A stretch of 64,000 nt of DNA, taken from assembly GCF_041537905.1 (NCBI RefSeq), contig NZ_JBGRUO010000001.1, positions 372,001 through 436,000 of the forward strand, written 5' to 3'. Source of the stretch: Ruegeria_C sp041537905. GTDB taxonomy: Bacteria > Pseudomonadota > Alphaproteobacteria > Rhodobacterales > Rhodobacteraceae. Made by a program: the position numbers and the translations under genes. Numbering within the stretch: the first letter of the stretch is position 1; the number at the start of each line of letters is the position of its first letter. The notes beneath the pieces are model-generated. The model searched no databases. It was not told the DNA's origin and saw only the letters and a list, made by a program, of their open reading frames with translations. Positions 52,734-62,400 of the stretch are shown piece by piece.

Positions 52734-53150
52734 ATGGATTTTGTCGTTCTGTCCAACGATCAGGCGCTATTCGATCCTGTCTTTTCTGCTGCGATCGTCG
52801 TGCCATCCCCGGGTGTCATCACCGGCAGTGCGCCGCAAAACTCGAATGGCATAACCGCCTGCGTGGTCGGGGACGAAGCCAGCGTCATGGTGCCGGGCGT
52901 CACCTATACCATCGGTGCCATGGTCGGTGGGTTGGGCACTCTCAGTATTCTGGCGCTTGGGCCAGATCAGCAAGCGCGCAATGCAACATCGGCTGGCCGT
53001 CCGCTGATCCTGAAGGGAACCCAGTTTCGCGCGCAGTTGCAGGTTGTCGTTCCTGCAACGAACCCAAACAGCGGCGTTACCGATCCCGTTCCGATCCATT
53101 TCGGCACAGGGCGTTTCCATACGGTCAACACGGTTTATCAAGCCTCATGA
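52734..53150 (+). CDS. Small beta-rich protein, probable eCIS-locus component
   Basis: A 138-residue protein without signal peptide or membrane helix. It is rich in Gly, Val, Thr and Pro ('GDEASVMVPGVTYTIGAMVG', 'GLGTLSILALGP', 'RPLILKGTQFRAQLQVVVPA'), suggesting a small beta structure. The pattern (GDEASVxVPG, PLILKG-QF) resembles small proteins I associate with contractile injection and PAAR-like loci, but I cannot name the family firmly. It is convergent with the giant DUF4157 gene, 15 bp apart. It has a good AAGGAGA site. Immunity function is possible but not supported. Confidence 0.62.
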   Translation: MDFVVLSNDQALFDPVFSAAIVVPSPGVITGSAPQNSNGITACVVGDEASVMVPGVTYTIGAMVGGLGTLSILALGPDQQARNATSAGRPLILKGTQFRAQLQVVVPATNPNSGVTDPVPIHFGTGRFHTVNTVYQAS

Positions 53151-53165
53151 CCCGTGCTGGCACAT

Positions 53166-56100
53166 CTAGCGCCTGATCCACCGCGTGCCGCGGAAATGGG
53201 TGTTGGTTGCACCGGCTCCAGCGAAATTGGGGCCCACAAAGAGCTTGTAGTTGCCACCTTGCCCGCCCTTTGAGCGGTTGAGCGACGCGCTGATGACCTG
53301 CAGACCGGAGGTGCGAGTTGCTGCGGAGTTGCGCGAGCCCTGGCCACTGTTGAACCCGGTGCGGTTCCAGTGCTGAACCAGAGGTGTCTTGTGGTCGACG
53401 TCGAAATGGACCGTTCCACCGTAGGATTGCGTGAAGTATCCGCCAGCACGCGCGCGGGCGATGCTGAAACCCGCACGTGTCGCGTCGCGACCGCTGAAGA
53501 GCTGCATGTCCGCCCCCGGCAGTTTTATGCTACGGATCGCATCCCAAGGCTGCCAATACTGGTTCACGCCAAAGCTGGTGATCTTTTGCGCCCGCGTGGA
53601 GCCGGACAAGCTGGTCGCGGAATCGTAATTCGCTACTTGGGCATTGATCCTGCTGCGGATCGCTCCGATCCGTGCCGAAAAGAACGACCGCCGTGTCGCC
53701 GCCCATCCTGCCGGTTGTTCATAGAGGTCTGCACGGATCCTCTCGCCGTTGACCCCTGAGGGGAACCCGCGTTCACGTGGGACCGCCGCGTTTTCTTCCT
53801 CGTAGCCACGCTTCACCTTTCGCCGCAAAGTGGCGGTTGAGGCACGGCTGCTGTAGAAAATACTTGTAAGCTGTGTTTTGGCGTCCCGGAAATTGGCCGT
53901 GCCTGCGTTGATCAGACCTTTAACGCGGGTGATTTGGCTGTTGGGTGCCGAGGCATCGGCGTCTTTTACACCACCTTCGATATGTGGCCCCATCGCATTG
54001 CCGAACTGGTGTGACGCCAGCGCGGGTCTGGAAATGATATCGCGGACCGGGTTTTGCTCCTCGAGTGCGGCTTTGGCTTGGGTCCAATCATTGATATGCG
54101 CCGCCCGCTGAACGGAGATTTTGTCCAGTGACCTTTCGATGGGTCCGCGTGCCCGTGCATGGCTGGCGTTGATATTCGGGCGGAAGCGCTGCTTGATATC
54201 TACCAGCACGTCTTGTGCATCCCGAACCCGCGGGTTGACGGAGACCTCGAAATCGATGTCACCATCGGTGGTAACCTGATTGGGGCTGCTGTCGAGAATG
54301 GTGATCCGGATGCGGCCGCGTTCTAGGCGCGGTTGGTATCGGCTGCGCAATTGGTTGGCCTTGCGCCGGGCCGCAGCGAGCGCCCGCGCGGGGTGCCTTT
54401 CCCGCCCCGGTCTTTTCAGTTCGCGGGCGATGGCGCGCACCACGGCCATCGGGCTCATCGGTCGGCCTCTGCCCCTACCACGACCCCGTCCACGGCCACT
54501 TCGTCCGCGACGCAAGAGCCGTTGGACGCCGCGTTTCAGGCGGCGGAACAGAGCGGTGATGGCGCGTGTGGCCGGACGGCGGATCGCGCGGAATATCTGT
54601 TGGATACGGCGCACGGCACCGCCAATGCCAACGAGCGCGCCAACGAAACTGAGAGCGACGGGCAGAAGCCGCTGCAACACCGTGTTGATCGCACCGGCCA
54701 GCACACCGACATTTCCGCTGAGCACTGCAAGCGCCGTGCTGGCGATCGTGGAGACAAGTTCTGCCAGTTGTGCCGCGTTGTCGCGGAACCACAGCACCAC
54801 ATCAATGATCGTCGACACGATGGTAATGACGGTGCCTGCACCACCCGACAGCAACCCTGACAAAAGGCCCAGCGCCTTTCGGATTCCGGCCACAACAAGC
54901 GACTGCGCGAGCGCCTGGCCGATCTTCTCCATCAACTCGCCCTTGATGCGCTCGAACTCGGCGCGCAAGTGGTCATATAGCCCCGCAGGCCCTTCGTTAA
55001 CCAGAATGTCGAACAAGCGTTTGATATGTTCGAAACCGGCTGCGCCTGCTTCGATCATAGCGACAACGGGGCGGCCAAACACGCGGCGAGCGATATCCTT
55101 GATGTTGGTCAAGCCCAGCCCCACCAGTTCCATAGCAAAGCCGATGAGGCTTTTTGCATCGAACGAGGTCGGCACCTCAATCCCTGCGGAGCCCAGATTG
55201 CCAGTCAGCCATGTCACGACGGCGCTTCTGATATTATCCCCGATATTGTCCATAAACATCGTCAGGCCTTGCACGATCCCGGCCCCGAGATTGCGTAGGA
55301 ACTGCCCGGGCTGACGCATGATCCGCATTGCAGCGTCCCCGACGATTGAGGTCAGGCGGTCAATCCAGCCGGTGATGAAATCGACGGCGGCGTTATAGGC
55401 ATCGCGCGCGCTGTCGACCCAGGTCGAGTATTCGTCGCGCACCTGCTGTTCGATGTCACGCACGCTTTCCAGCGCACGGGCATAGCGCTGACCGAGGCCA
55501 GTTACGAGCTCGCTTTGGCTGCGGTTGATGTCGCCCTCGAGTCCGGAAAACCGTTCATTCATCTGGTCCGAGATTTCGCTGCGGAAGTCCGCCAGATCAT
55601 CGCCAAGAGTGGACAGTTTTTCCTCGACCCTTCGTTTGCCATCCTCGACCAGTTCCTTCGCCTCGCGCAGCCCGGTTTCGACGATATCCGCAACGTTTCC
55701 GATGGCCACGCGCATGTCCGCAATGAAGGTGCGACGCCCTTCGCCATAGAAATCCCAGACCTCGGCGGGTGGGTAGTCGAAAAGCTTGTCGGCAAGCAAA
55801 TCGACAAGGTCTTCCAGCCAGTTCTTCTCGTAGATCTCGGCGTTGGTGCGGATGAAGTCCTCGAATGTCGACACAGCGGCGTTGGCTTCGGTGTCGAAGG
55901 TCGTGGTCACGTCCGTTGTCATCGTGTCGAGCCGGTCGGTCACTGCCGACTGCGTCTCGGTAAAGATCGTGTTGACCTCGTTTGAGACTTCCTGACGCTT
56001 GCGGGCGTTCTCTGTTGCTGCAGCACCTTGATCATTCCCCACCGTAGCAAAGCTGGTGGTGCGGTCGTTGAACAGGTCGCTGACACCTTCGCGACCAGCC

Positions 56101-58904
56101 TGAGCGGCACCGCCGCGTGCGTTTTGCAGCGCCTCGGCCTCTTGCGTGCGGTAGTCTTGTGGTGCGTTCTGCGTCACCTCCTGTAGCCCGTCCTGCGCCT
56201 CGGCGGCAGCGCTCAATTCGGGGTCGGAATGTTCGTCCATATAACTGCGGGTGATGCAAGCCTCGCGCAGGATGTTTTCGGTGCGTGCCGTTTCGGACGT
56301 GAAATCGACCTCGGACTCGGTCCGCGGTGGCGGCATCGCGCGATCCGCGCGCACACTGCCGGGTTGTGGTCCGGGGGGTTCCACGTTCAGCGTCTGGGCC
56401 TGCCGCGGGGATTGGCCCGGGCCCGGGTCTTCGGTCGCGGCCTGATTCAGAGGCTCGCGCGAGTCCTCGGCAGAGCCTTCTGCCTCACTGTCGACCGCCC
56501 GTTTGACCTCGGCTGCCTTGCCGCGGCTTGAGAACTCCATGACGTCGTTCAAGACCTCGGGAGCAATCCGTTCGACCTCGTCCAGCACGCTTTGGATGAA
56601 CCCTTCGCGATCAAAAGCAGGGGGAGCCGCTGCTTCCGCTTCCATTGTGGCGACCTGATCCGTTTGCGCATGTGTGCGGTTTTCGCCTTCGGTCACTGGT
56701 GCCGCGTCATTGGCCGCGTTCGACTTGTTTTCCCCAGAGTCGTGCTGCGCCTGGTTGGCGGCACGGTTTTCGCTGCGCTGCTCCATGGAGATGAATGCGG
56801 GGTCTTCAGATGCAGAGGTTGGAGAAGGGATGACCTCGACCTCTGGCACAGGTTCGGGGGGCGGGCATTCCTCGTCACGTTTGATCAGGGCCGCGCCACG
56901 GCCCTCGTGATACTGGCGCACATGCGTCAGTTCATGGGCGATCAGGGCGCGACCCGCGCGGGTCTGCGGCTGAAACGCTCCTTGACCAAAGACAACATGC
57001 CCTTGCGATGCAAAGGCCCTTGCGCCGACGCGCGCTGCTGCGCGTGCGGCATTCGGGCCGTGATGGATGCGCGTGCGGCCAAAGTCATGCCCCAGCATGT
57101 CACCCATGTCGCGGGCCAAATCTGTCGGCAAGGGAGCGCCCGGGCTGGCAAGGACCTCTTTAACCGCACTCTCGGCCTCTGCCGTGACCCGTGTCCCGGC
57201 ATCCGACCGCGCCAGTCGCTGTACATCCGGGGGTGCCTCATCGCGGATCGGTTCTTCTTCGACCTCGTCCACGGGAGGGCGGGATGTCTCCGGCACATCT
57301 GTTCCTGCGCTGTCACCACGACCGGTTGCTGTCTGCGATGTCATCGCTTGTGCTGTCGGGGCATCGGCAGCCGCCAGTACAGATGTGTCCAGCCCGCTGA
57401 CCTGCGAGGGCGTCGCACCCTGCGATGAGGGTTGCGAGGGCTTGGGCGCGATTTCGGTCCGGGATGGTCGTTGCGTTGCCATTGGATTGACGTTCGGATC
57501 TGAACGGTAGCGCGGCGGCAGAGGCGATGTGACCGGCACACGCCCCTCATCTACATCCCCCTCCGGCAGTGCAGCGCTGGCGCTGGTGTCCTCCAGATGA
57601 TGGTAGACGGCGTCGCGTTCGCCTGCGCGTAGCAGCTCCCATTCGGTGCGTGCGCCACGGTCATTGCGATGCACGGTGAGGCGCAGTGTGTAATCCGGTG
57701 TTTCGATCACCCGCCGGGTCTCTGCGGCAGTGGCCCCTTCAGCCAGTAGCGCACGCAAATCCTCTGCGCCGGGTCCATGGGCGGCCATACGCAGGATTTC
57801 GGCAACGATGGTCCCGATGGCTTTGGGCAGTTGTCCGCCAGCACTGCCAACCAAACGTTCGAGTTGCCGCGCCAGGGCGTCGTCGCGAGGCGATCCGATC
57901 TGTTTTCCGGCTTCCGGCCCAAAGATCTCGCGCTGCACACGGTGCAAGCCGCCTTGCTGTTGCAGCACATGTGTCAACTCATGTGCCAGAAGCCGTCGGC
58001 CTGCGTCCGTATTGGGGCTATATTGATTCCGGTTAAAGACGATATGCCGACCTACCGTGAACGCCCGCGCGCGGGCCTCTTGCGAAAGGGCTCGGGCTTG
58101 CGTGTTCGTGTGGATCCTCACATGCGCAAAGGAGTGGCCAAACCGGCTTTCCATAAAGCTCCGCAACCCGGGAGCGAGCGGCGCGCCGCCCGAGCATTTG
58201 AGATGTTGCAGGCGGTGTTCGAACCCGGATGACATGCGACGACGTCGCGCGCGCGGCTGCGGGGCCGCCTGAACCTCTTCCTCGTCGTCTTCTCGCTGCA
58301 GTGAAGCTGTTTGCGCCTCCTCTTCCTCGCTCTCACGCTGGAGCGCTACCGCTTGGGCGTCTTCCTCCTCACTTTCGCGCTGCAGCGGTGCTGCTTGGGC
58401 TTCCTCTTCTTCACCCTCGCGTTGGAGCGGCACTGCTTGCACCTCTTCTTCTTCGCTATCGCGCTGCAAAGGGGCCGCTTGCACCTCTTCCTCCTCTTCC
58501 TCCTCCGCCTCGCGTTGCAGGGGGGCGGCCATGGCCTCTTCGTCTTCCTCGCTCTGCCTCTGCAGGCTCGGTGCGTTTGCGTCGTCTTTTGGGCGCTCGT
58601 GATCCTCACAGGTGATGCATTTTGCTTGCACGCCACCGGCGATCGCGCGCTGAAGACCGCCGCGGCTGTCCGGGCCGGGCTTCTTGAGTTTGGACTTTGC
58701 CTCCTGTTCGGGCATCTGCATGATCCGGGCAGCGACGCTGTCAGCTTCCTGTTCGTAAACGTCGCCGGGGGCATTCACCGTCAGCTTGGCTTGCATCAAG
58801 GCGGCAACACCGTCACGGCGCGGCGCAACCAGTGTCGCGCGGGCTGCCGGCTTGATATTTGCCGCCGCGGGCGGTTGCGCCTTGGGTTTGGCCTTGACCG
58901 CCAT
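53166..58904 (-). CDS. Giant eCIS-type effector: two DUF4157 domains, helical core, C-terminal HNH-like nuclease
   Basis: 1912 residues. Residues about 112-215 are about seven acidic repeats of the form APLQRxxEEEExQA. DUF4157 copy 1 spans about 238-318 with HELTH at 308-312; copy 2 spans about 586-667 with HELTH at 657-661. Both look like zinc metallopeptidase sites. Residues about 900-1430 are mostly helical, with hydrophobic stretches near 1340-1430 that could insert in a membrane. An RG-rich basic linker follows near 1470-1485. The C-terminal 80 residues hold 'HFDVDHKTPLVQHW' and 'LQVISASLNRSKGG', an HNH-nuclease-like pattern. DUF4157 is a known marker of toxins loaded into extracellular contractile injection systems. 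Starts 1 bp after the GNAT gene; target and immunity unknown. Confidence 0.86.
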   Translation of the reverse strand: MAVKAKPKAQPPAAANIKPAARATLVAPRRDGVAALMQAKLTVNAPGDVYEQEADSVAARIMQMPEQEAKSKLKKPGPDSRGGLQRAIAGGVQAKCITCEDHERPKDDANAPSLQRQSEEDEEAMAAPLQREAEEEEEEEVQAAPLQRDSEEEEVQAVPLQREGEEEEAQAAPLQRESEEEDAQAVALQRESEEEEAQTASLQREDDEEEVQAAPQPRARRRRMSSGFEHRLQHLKCSGGAPLAPGLRSFMESRFGHSFAHVRIHTNTQARALSQEARARAFTVGRHIVFNRNQYSPNTDAGRRLLAHELTHVLQQQGGLHRVQREIFGPEAGKQIGSPRDDALARQLERLVGSAGGQLPKAIGTIVAEILRMAAHGPGAEDLRALLAEGATAAETRRVIETPDYTLRLTVHRNDRGARTEWELLRAGERDAVYHHLEDTSASAALPEGDVDEGRVPVTSPLPPRYRSDPNVNPMATQRPSRTEIAPKPSQPSSQGATPSQVSGLDTSVLAAADAPTAQAMTSQTATGRGDSAGTDVPETSRPPVDEVEEEPIRDEAPPDVQRLARSDAGTRVTAEAESAVKEVLASPGAPLPTDLARDMGDMLGHDFGRTRIHHGPNAARAAARVGARAFASQGHVVFGQGAFQPQTRAGRALIAHELTHVRQYHEGRGAALIKRDEECPPPEPVPEVEVIPSPTSASEDPAFISMEQRSENRAANQAQHDSGENKSNAANDAAPVTEGENRTHAQTDQVATMEAEAAAPPAFDREGFIQSVLDEVERIAPEVLNDVMEFSSRGKAAEVKRAVDSEAEGSAEDSREPLNQAATEDPGPGQSPRQAQTLNVEPPGPQPGSVRADRAMPPPRTESEVDFTSETARTENILREACITRSYMDEHSDPELSAAAEAQDGLQEVTQNAPQDYRTQEAEALQNARGGAAQAGREGVSDLFNDRTTSFATVGNDQGAAATENARKRQEVSNEVNTIFTETQSAVTDRLDTMTTDVTTTFDTEANAAVSTFEDFIRTNAEIYEKNWLEDLVDLLADKLFDYPPAEVWDFYGEGRRTFIADMRVAIGNVADIVETGLREAKELVEDGKRRVEEKLSTLGDDLADFRSEISDQMNERFSGLEGDINRSQSELVTGLGQRYARALESVRDIEQQVRDEYSTWVDSARDAYNAAVDFITGWIDRLTSIVGDAAMRIMRQPGQFLRNLGAGIVQGLTMFMDNIGDNIRSAVVTWLTGNLGSAGIEVPTSFDAKSLIGFAMELVGLGLTNIKDIARRVFGRPVVAMIEAGAAGFEHIKRLFDILVNEGPAGLYDHLRAEFERIKGELMEKIGQALAQSLVVAGIRKALGLLSGLLSGGAGTVITIVSTIIDVVLWFRDNAAQLAELVSTIASTALAVLSGNVGVLAGAINTVLQRLLPVALSFVGALVGIGGAVRRIQQIFRAIRRPATRAITALFRRLKRGVQRLLRRGRSGRGRGRGRGRGRPMSPMAVVRAIARELKRPGRERHPARALAAARRKANQLRSRYQPRLERGRIRITILDSSPNQVTTDGDIDFEVSVNPRVRDAQDVLVDIKQRFRPNINASHARARGPIERSLDKISVQRAAHINDWTQAKAALEEQNPVRDIISRPALASHQFGNAMGPHIEGGVKDADASAPNSQITRVKGLINAGTANFRDAKTQLTSIFYSSRASTATLRRKVKRGYEEENAAVPRERGFPSGVNGERIRADLYEQPAGWAATRRSFFSARIGAIRSRINAQVANYDSATSLSGSTRAQKITSFGVNQYWQPWDAIRSIKLPGADMQLFSGRDATRAGFSIARARAGGYFTQSYGGTVHFDVDHKTPLVQHWNRTGFNSGQGSRNSAATRTSGLQVISASLNRSKGGQGGNYKLFVGPNFAGAGATNTHFRGTRWIRR

Positions 58905-58905
58905 T

Positions 58906-59433
58906 CTACCTCCCTCGGTGCGCCGTGAAGGGTTGGGCCAGATCGAGCACGTAGTCGGTGTAGCGTGCCGTTTTACGCACCTGCCGCCAACGCCCCTTGT
59001 TCATGAATCTGTGCATACGCGCGTTGTCAGCCGCGATGCGTGCCGCAGCCTTGCCGCTGGGATAATGCGCGCGTGACAAAAGTTCACAAAATCGCGGAAG
59101 CAGACCCTTGCCACGGCTCGCGGGCAGCAGAAACGCGGAGACGATCCACATCACCGGCTCGCGCCCTTGGCCCGTGTTGAAGGCGGTTGCGCGCGCGGCA
59201 AGGTAGCCAGCGCGACGACCATCCCGGGTCAGAACATAGCCGCGAATGCGCGCGGATCCCGGGTTGGGCAGGCGCAGTTGGGACGTCCATGTCTGCACCC
59301 ATGGCAGGTCGGCAGGTGTCAAGACGCGAAACCCCAATCCCCCGCCCGCACGTACGCCGAGTCGGGCTCCGGCGCGCCGGGGTGCAGGATCATCCAACAG
59401 GCGGACCCGGGATATCGACACGGTCCTAACCAT
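58906..59433 (-). CDS. GNAT-fold acetyltransferase-like protein
   Basis: About 175 residues. The segment 'EPVMWIVSAFLLPASRGKGL' followed by 'LPRFCELLSRAH' resembles GNAT motif A (V-x-P-x-x-R-G-x-G), and 'AADNARMHRFMNKGRWRQV' resembles motif B (N-x-x-M-x-x-x-x-K-x-G). A cytoplasmic acyl-CoA transferase is therefore likely. The ATG at 59433 overlaps the stop of the upstream beta-helix gene, and the gene ends 1 bp before the giant DUF4157 gene, so it is coupled to both. It may modify the effector or a structural part. Confidence 0.75.
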   Translation of the reverse strand: MVRTVSISRVRLLDDPAPRRAGARLGVRAGGGLGFRVLTPADLPWVQTWTSQLRLPNPGSARIRGYVLTRDGRRAGYLAARATAFNTGQGREPVMWIVSAFLLPASRGKGLLPRFCELLSRAHYPSGKAAARIAADNARMHRFMNKGRWRQVRKTARYTDYVLDLAQPFTAHRGR

Positions 59434-62400
59434 CGCTGGGCAAGCTCCCCAGAACTGCAATCAGATCAAAGGTAAAGTCGGTCCCCTGATCCACGCCCAG
59501 GCACCCTTCCGCAAAGGCTGCGAACAACTGATTGGCTGTACTGCGCACGGTCGAGAGCGAGACAAGGGTCGAACCGCTGGTTTCTTCCACCGGTGCCAGT
59601 AGAACGAGGTTGCCCCGGTTCACCCAGTACAGCGGATCGCCACCGGGTGGGTTCGGCGTGCCCGCTTCAAAACTGCGCAGGGTCGAAACAAAGCCCAGAT
59701 GCGTCGAAAGGTTGTCCGTGCTTGAGGCCAGAAACCCGCCCAGCGTCAGATGCGACATCAGCGCATCGTTGACGCCTTCGGCAATACGGTTGCGGCTGAA
59801 ATTCGCGGTGGCCCCCACGGTCACCACATGGGCCGACATGCGGGGCTGGCGGGCAAAGACGGTGTCCCCGCTTTTCTTGGTGCCCGGATCCTCGACATTG
59901 AGAGAGAACTGGTTGGAGGTGCATTCGACGCTGTCCTGCGTGCATAACGCAACAGAAAATCCCGATTGCAGCCCTGTGCCCACATCTGATGGCGATACCC
60001 AGCGCAGGGTCACCTGGTTGCGGGAGAACAGAATGCGCCCGCCGGGACCGATGCGCGGTTCGGCCCCAGGAGGGTCGGTGTCGCGCTGCAAGTAATCGGG
60101 TGTTCCGTCGGGCATCAACCACCGGTCTTCGGACGGCTCGCCCGCGGGCAGGTCCGTCGCCTCTGCCGGTGCGCCCAGATTGGTGATGGCCACGCAGGCG
60201 GCTTTGCCCGCCTCTTGCGCTACGGCGTTGCTGCCGTTGGAAAAGAGGTGATTGCCCACCACAGACACCGGCCCCGTGGCCCGCGCGGCCAGGGCAGGGC
60301 CATTCGGATGATCAACCACGTTGCCTTTGGCACGCAAGGAAAACCCGAACGGATCCGCTTGATTCTGCGTCTCCGTATTCGAGGCGACACCGGCGAGCGA
60401 GACAAAGATGCCAGCGCCGGTCCCATCCGCCGAAGGAATGCCGCCTGACTGTTGCAAGCCGTTGTTGCGAATGTGGTTATCCTCGATCACGATCCGGTCG
60501 CCATAGAGAATTGACACACCCGCAATCGGGTTTGGATCACCTGTACCGTTGTCGCGGATGTCGTTGCCGATCACGTGGATGCCCTCGCCTTCCACCAGAA
60601 ATACGCCACTATCCCGTGTGTCGCTGACCGTGAACTGGCCACCAAGTTCCGCCTCGCCCTCATCGAGCTTCTTGACCTTGGGTGCCGGGGCGAGGTCCCG
60701 CAGGCGGTTTGACTGATCCACGCAGTTTCGGATGCGGTTGCGCTGGATGGTGATCCGGTCGGTGGTAATCAGATCCCCCTGCCCTTCGTCTTCGTCGAGC
60801 GGCAGCAGGGTCAGAACCGAGATGCCATTGGCGGACATACCCTCGATCAGGTTGTCCGTAATCCGAATATCTTCCAGATCGCCCGCAGAACTGGCGTCAT
60901 AACGTGTCTCCTCAACGGTGACCGGGCGCACCACGGAGAAGCTGGGCGCACACGGGTCCAAAGGGTTCAAAAGCCCGGTGCCTGCACCAAAGCCTCTTGT
61001 CGTTGTTGTGGTGGAGGTTTCGGACGTCCAAACGAGGCTGCCCAATGTGATCCCGTGTCCGACCCCACCGCGGATCACATTGCGATCAAGATGCATACGC
61101 TGACTTCCGCCACCCAGTTGAATCCCGGCCCAGGCCGAGCTGTCGCCCGTATCCGGCAGGCTTTCGATCCGGCACTCTGAGATCGTTATGTCTTCGCCTT
61201 GCGCAAACAGCGCCGCATCATCCGTCAGTGATCCATCAAGCTGCACCTCACACCCCGTCACCACCACATTCTGCGCGTTGCGGATATCGATGCCGGACCG
61301 GGTCTGCCCGCCTTCGCCCTCGCGTTGATCGGCCAGCACCACGAGCCCGTATAGGTGCTGACCGCTGAGCACGGTGTCGGCGTCGCCATCGGGTGCGTTG
61401 ATCTGCACTCCGACCTGCGCCACGGTTTGCAGAGTCACGTCGCGCAGGGTCACGCGCGATCCGGTGACATAGATCAAGCCCGGGGCCGGGTCTTCAGCAA
61501 TAGGGCTGCGCATCACGCTTTGAAACCCGCAGCCCTCAAGGATCACGTCGTCACGGTCGATCTGCACCTCCTCACTGTACACCCCAGGCAGGAGGCAGAC
61601 CTTGCCGCCTTCGGCGGGCAGGTTGTCGACTGCAGTCTGGATCGACGTGTAATCGCCAACCGAGGTGACACCGTCACCCACGCTGTGCGTACAGCACCCA
61701 TCGCCATCAACCAGCGGGTTGAAACGCGCGCGACAATCCTGCACCGTTTCGACAACCTCGGCATTTTCCGGCTCACCAGCCTCTGGCGGGCGGAAGGTGA
61801 TCGTCGACAGCGGCGCAAATAGGCGCTGTGGTCCATGCGGTGGCACACCACCTGCCTGTGTCAGGTCCCACGGCACCACCGTGCGTGGCGTGTTGGGACG
61901 CAAGGTCGCCATCCAGAAATCACGTGTGATCCCGGCCCCCTCAAAGACCGGTTCAATTCCAAGCGTGTTCAGCAACGTATGCGGACCGGCCGTGTCCAGC
62001 AGAACCGGGTCGTCGTCATTCGCCAACCGGTGCCAGAACCGGACAAAGACATAGTCACCATCGGGGTCATTGTCGTTCGGAAGATAAGCCCGGTTCGGGT
62101 GCGCATCGTCCCATTGCCGGGTCAGTGCCGCCAGCGCAGGCAGGTCAGTCGCGTCAAGGCCGAACTGGTTTGTATCGGGATCAAACCCTTCGCTTACCCG
62201 CAAAAACACCCCCGCATCGGCCACCTTTTCCCCCTGGTCCAGGAGGGCCCCCCACGGCATAACTTCCACCACCGTGTTGCGAAGCGGCCAGCGGGTGGCA
62301 TCGCGGGGCAGCGTCAGCATCTCAACGGGGATGGTGCCGTCCTCAGGGGCGTTGATACGCACGCGGTATATGCCTGCAGCATTGTCGGTTGCAAAAACAT

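Noticed and set aside
53370..58928. Several long plus-strand frames opposite the giant DUF4157 gene
   Set aside because: Low-complexity shadows of acidic and RG-rich coding sequence; no domain or ribosome site.
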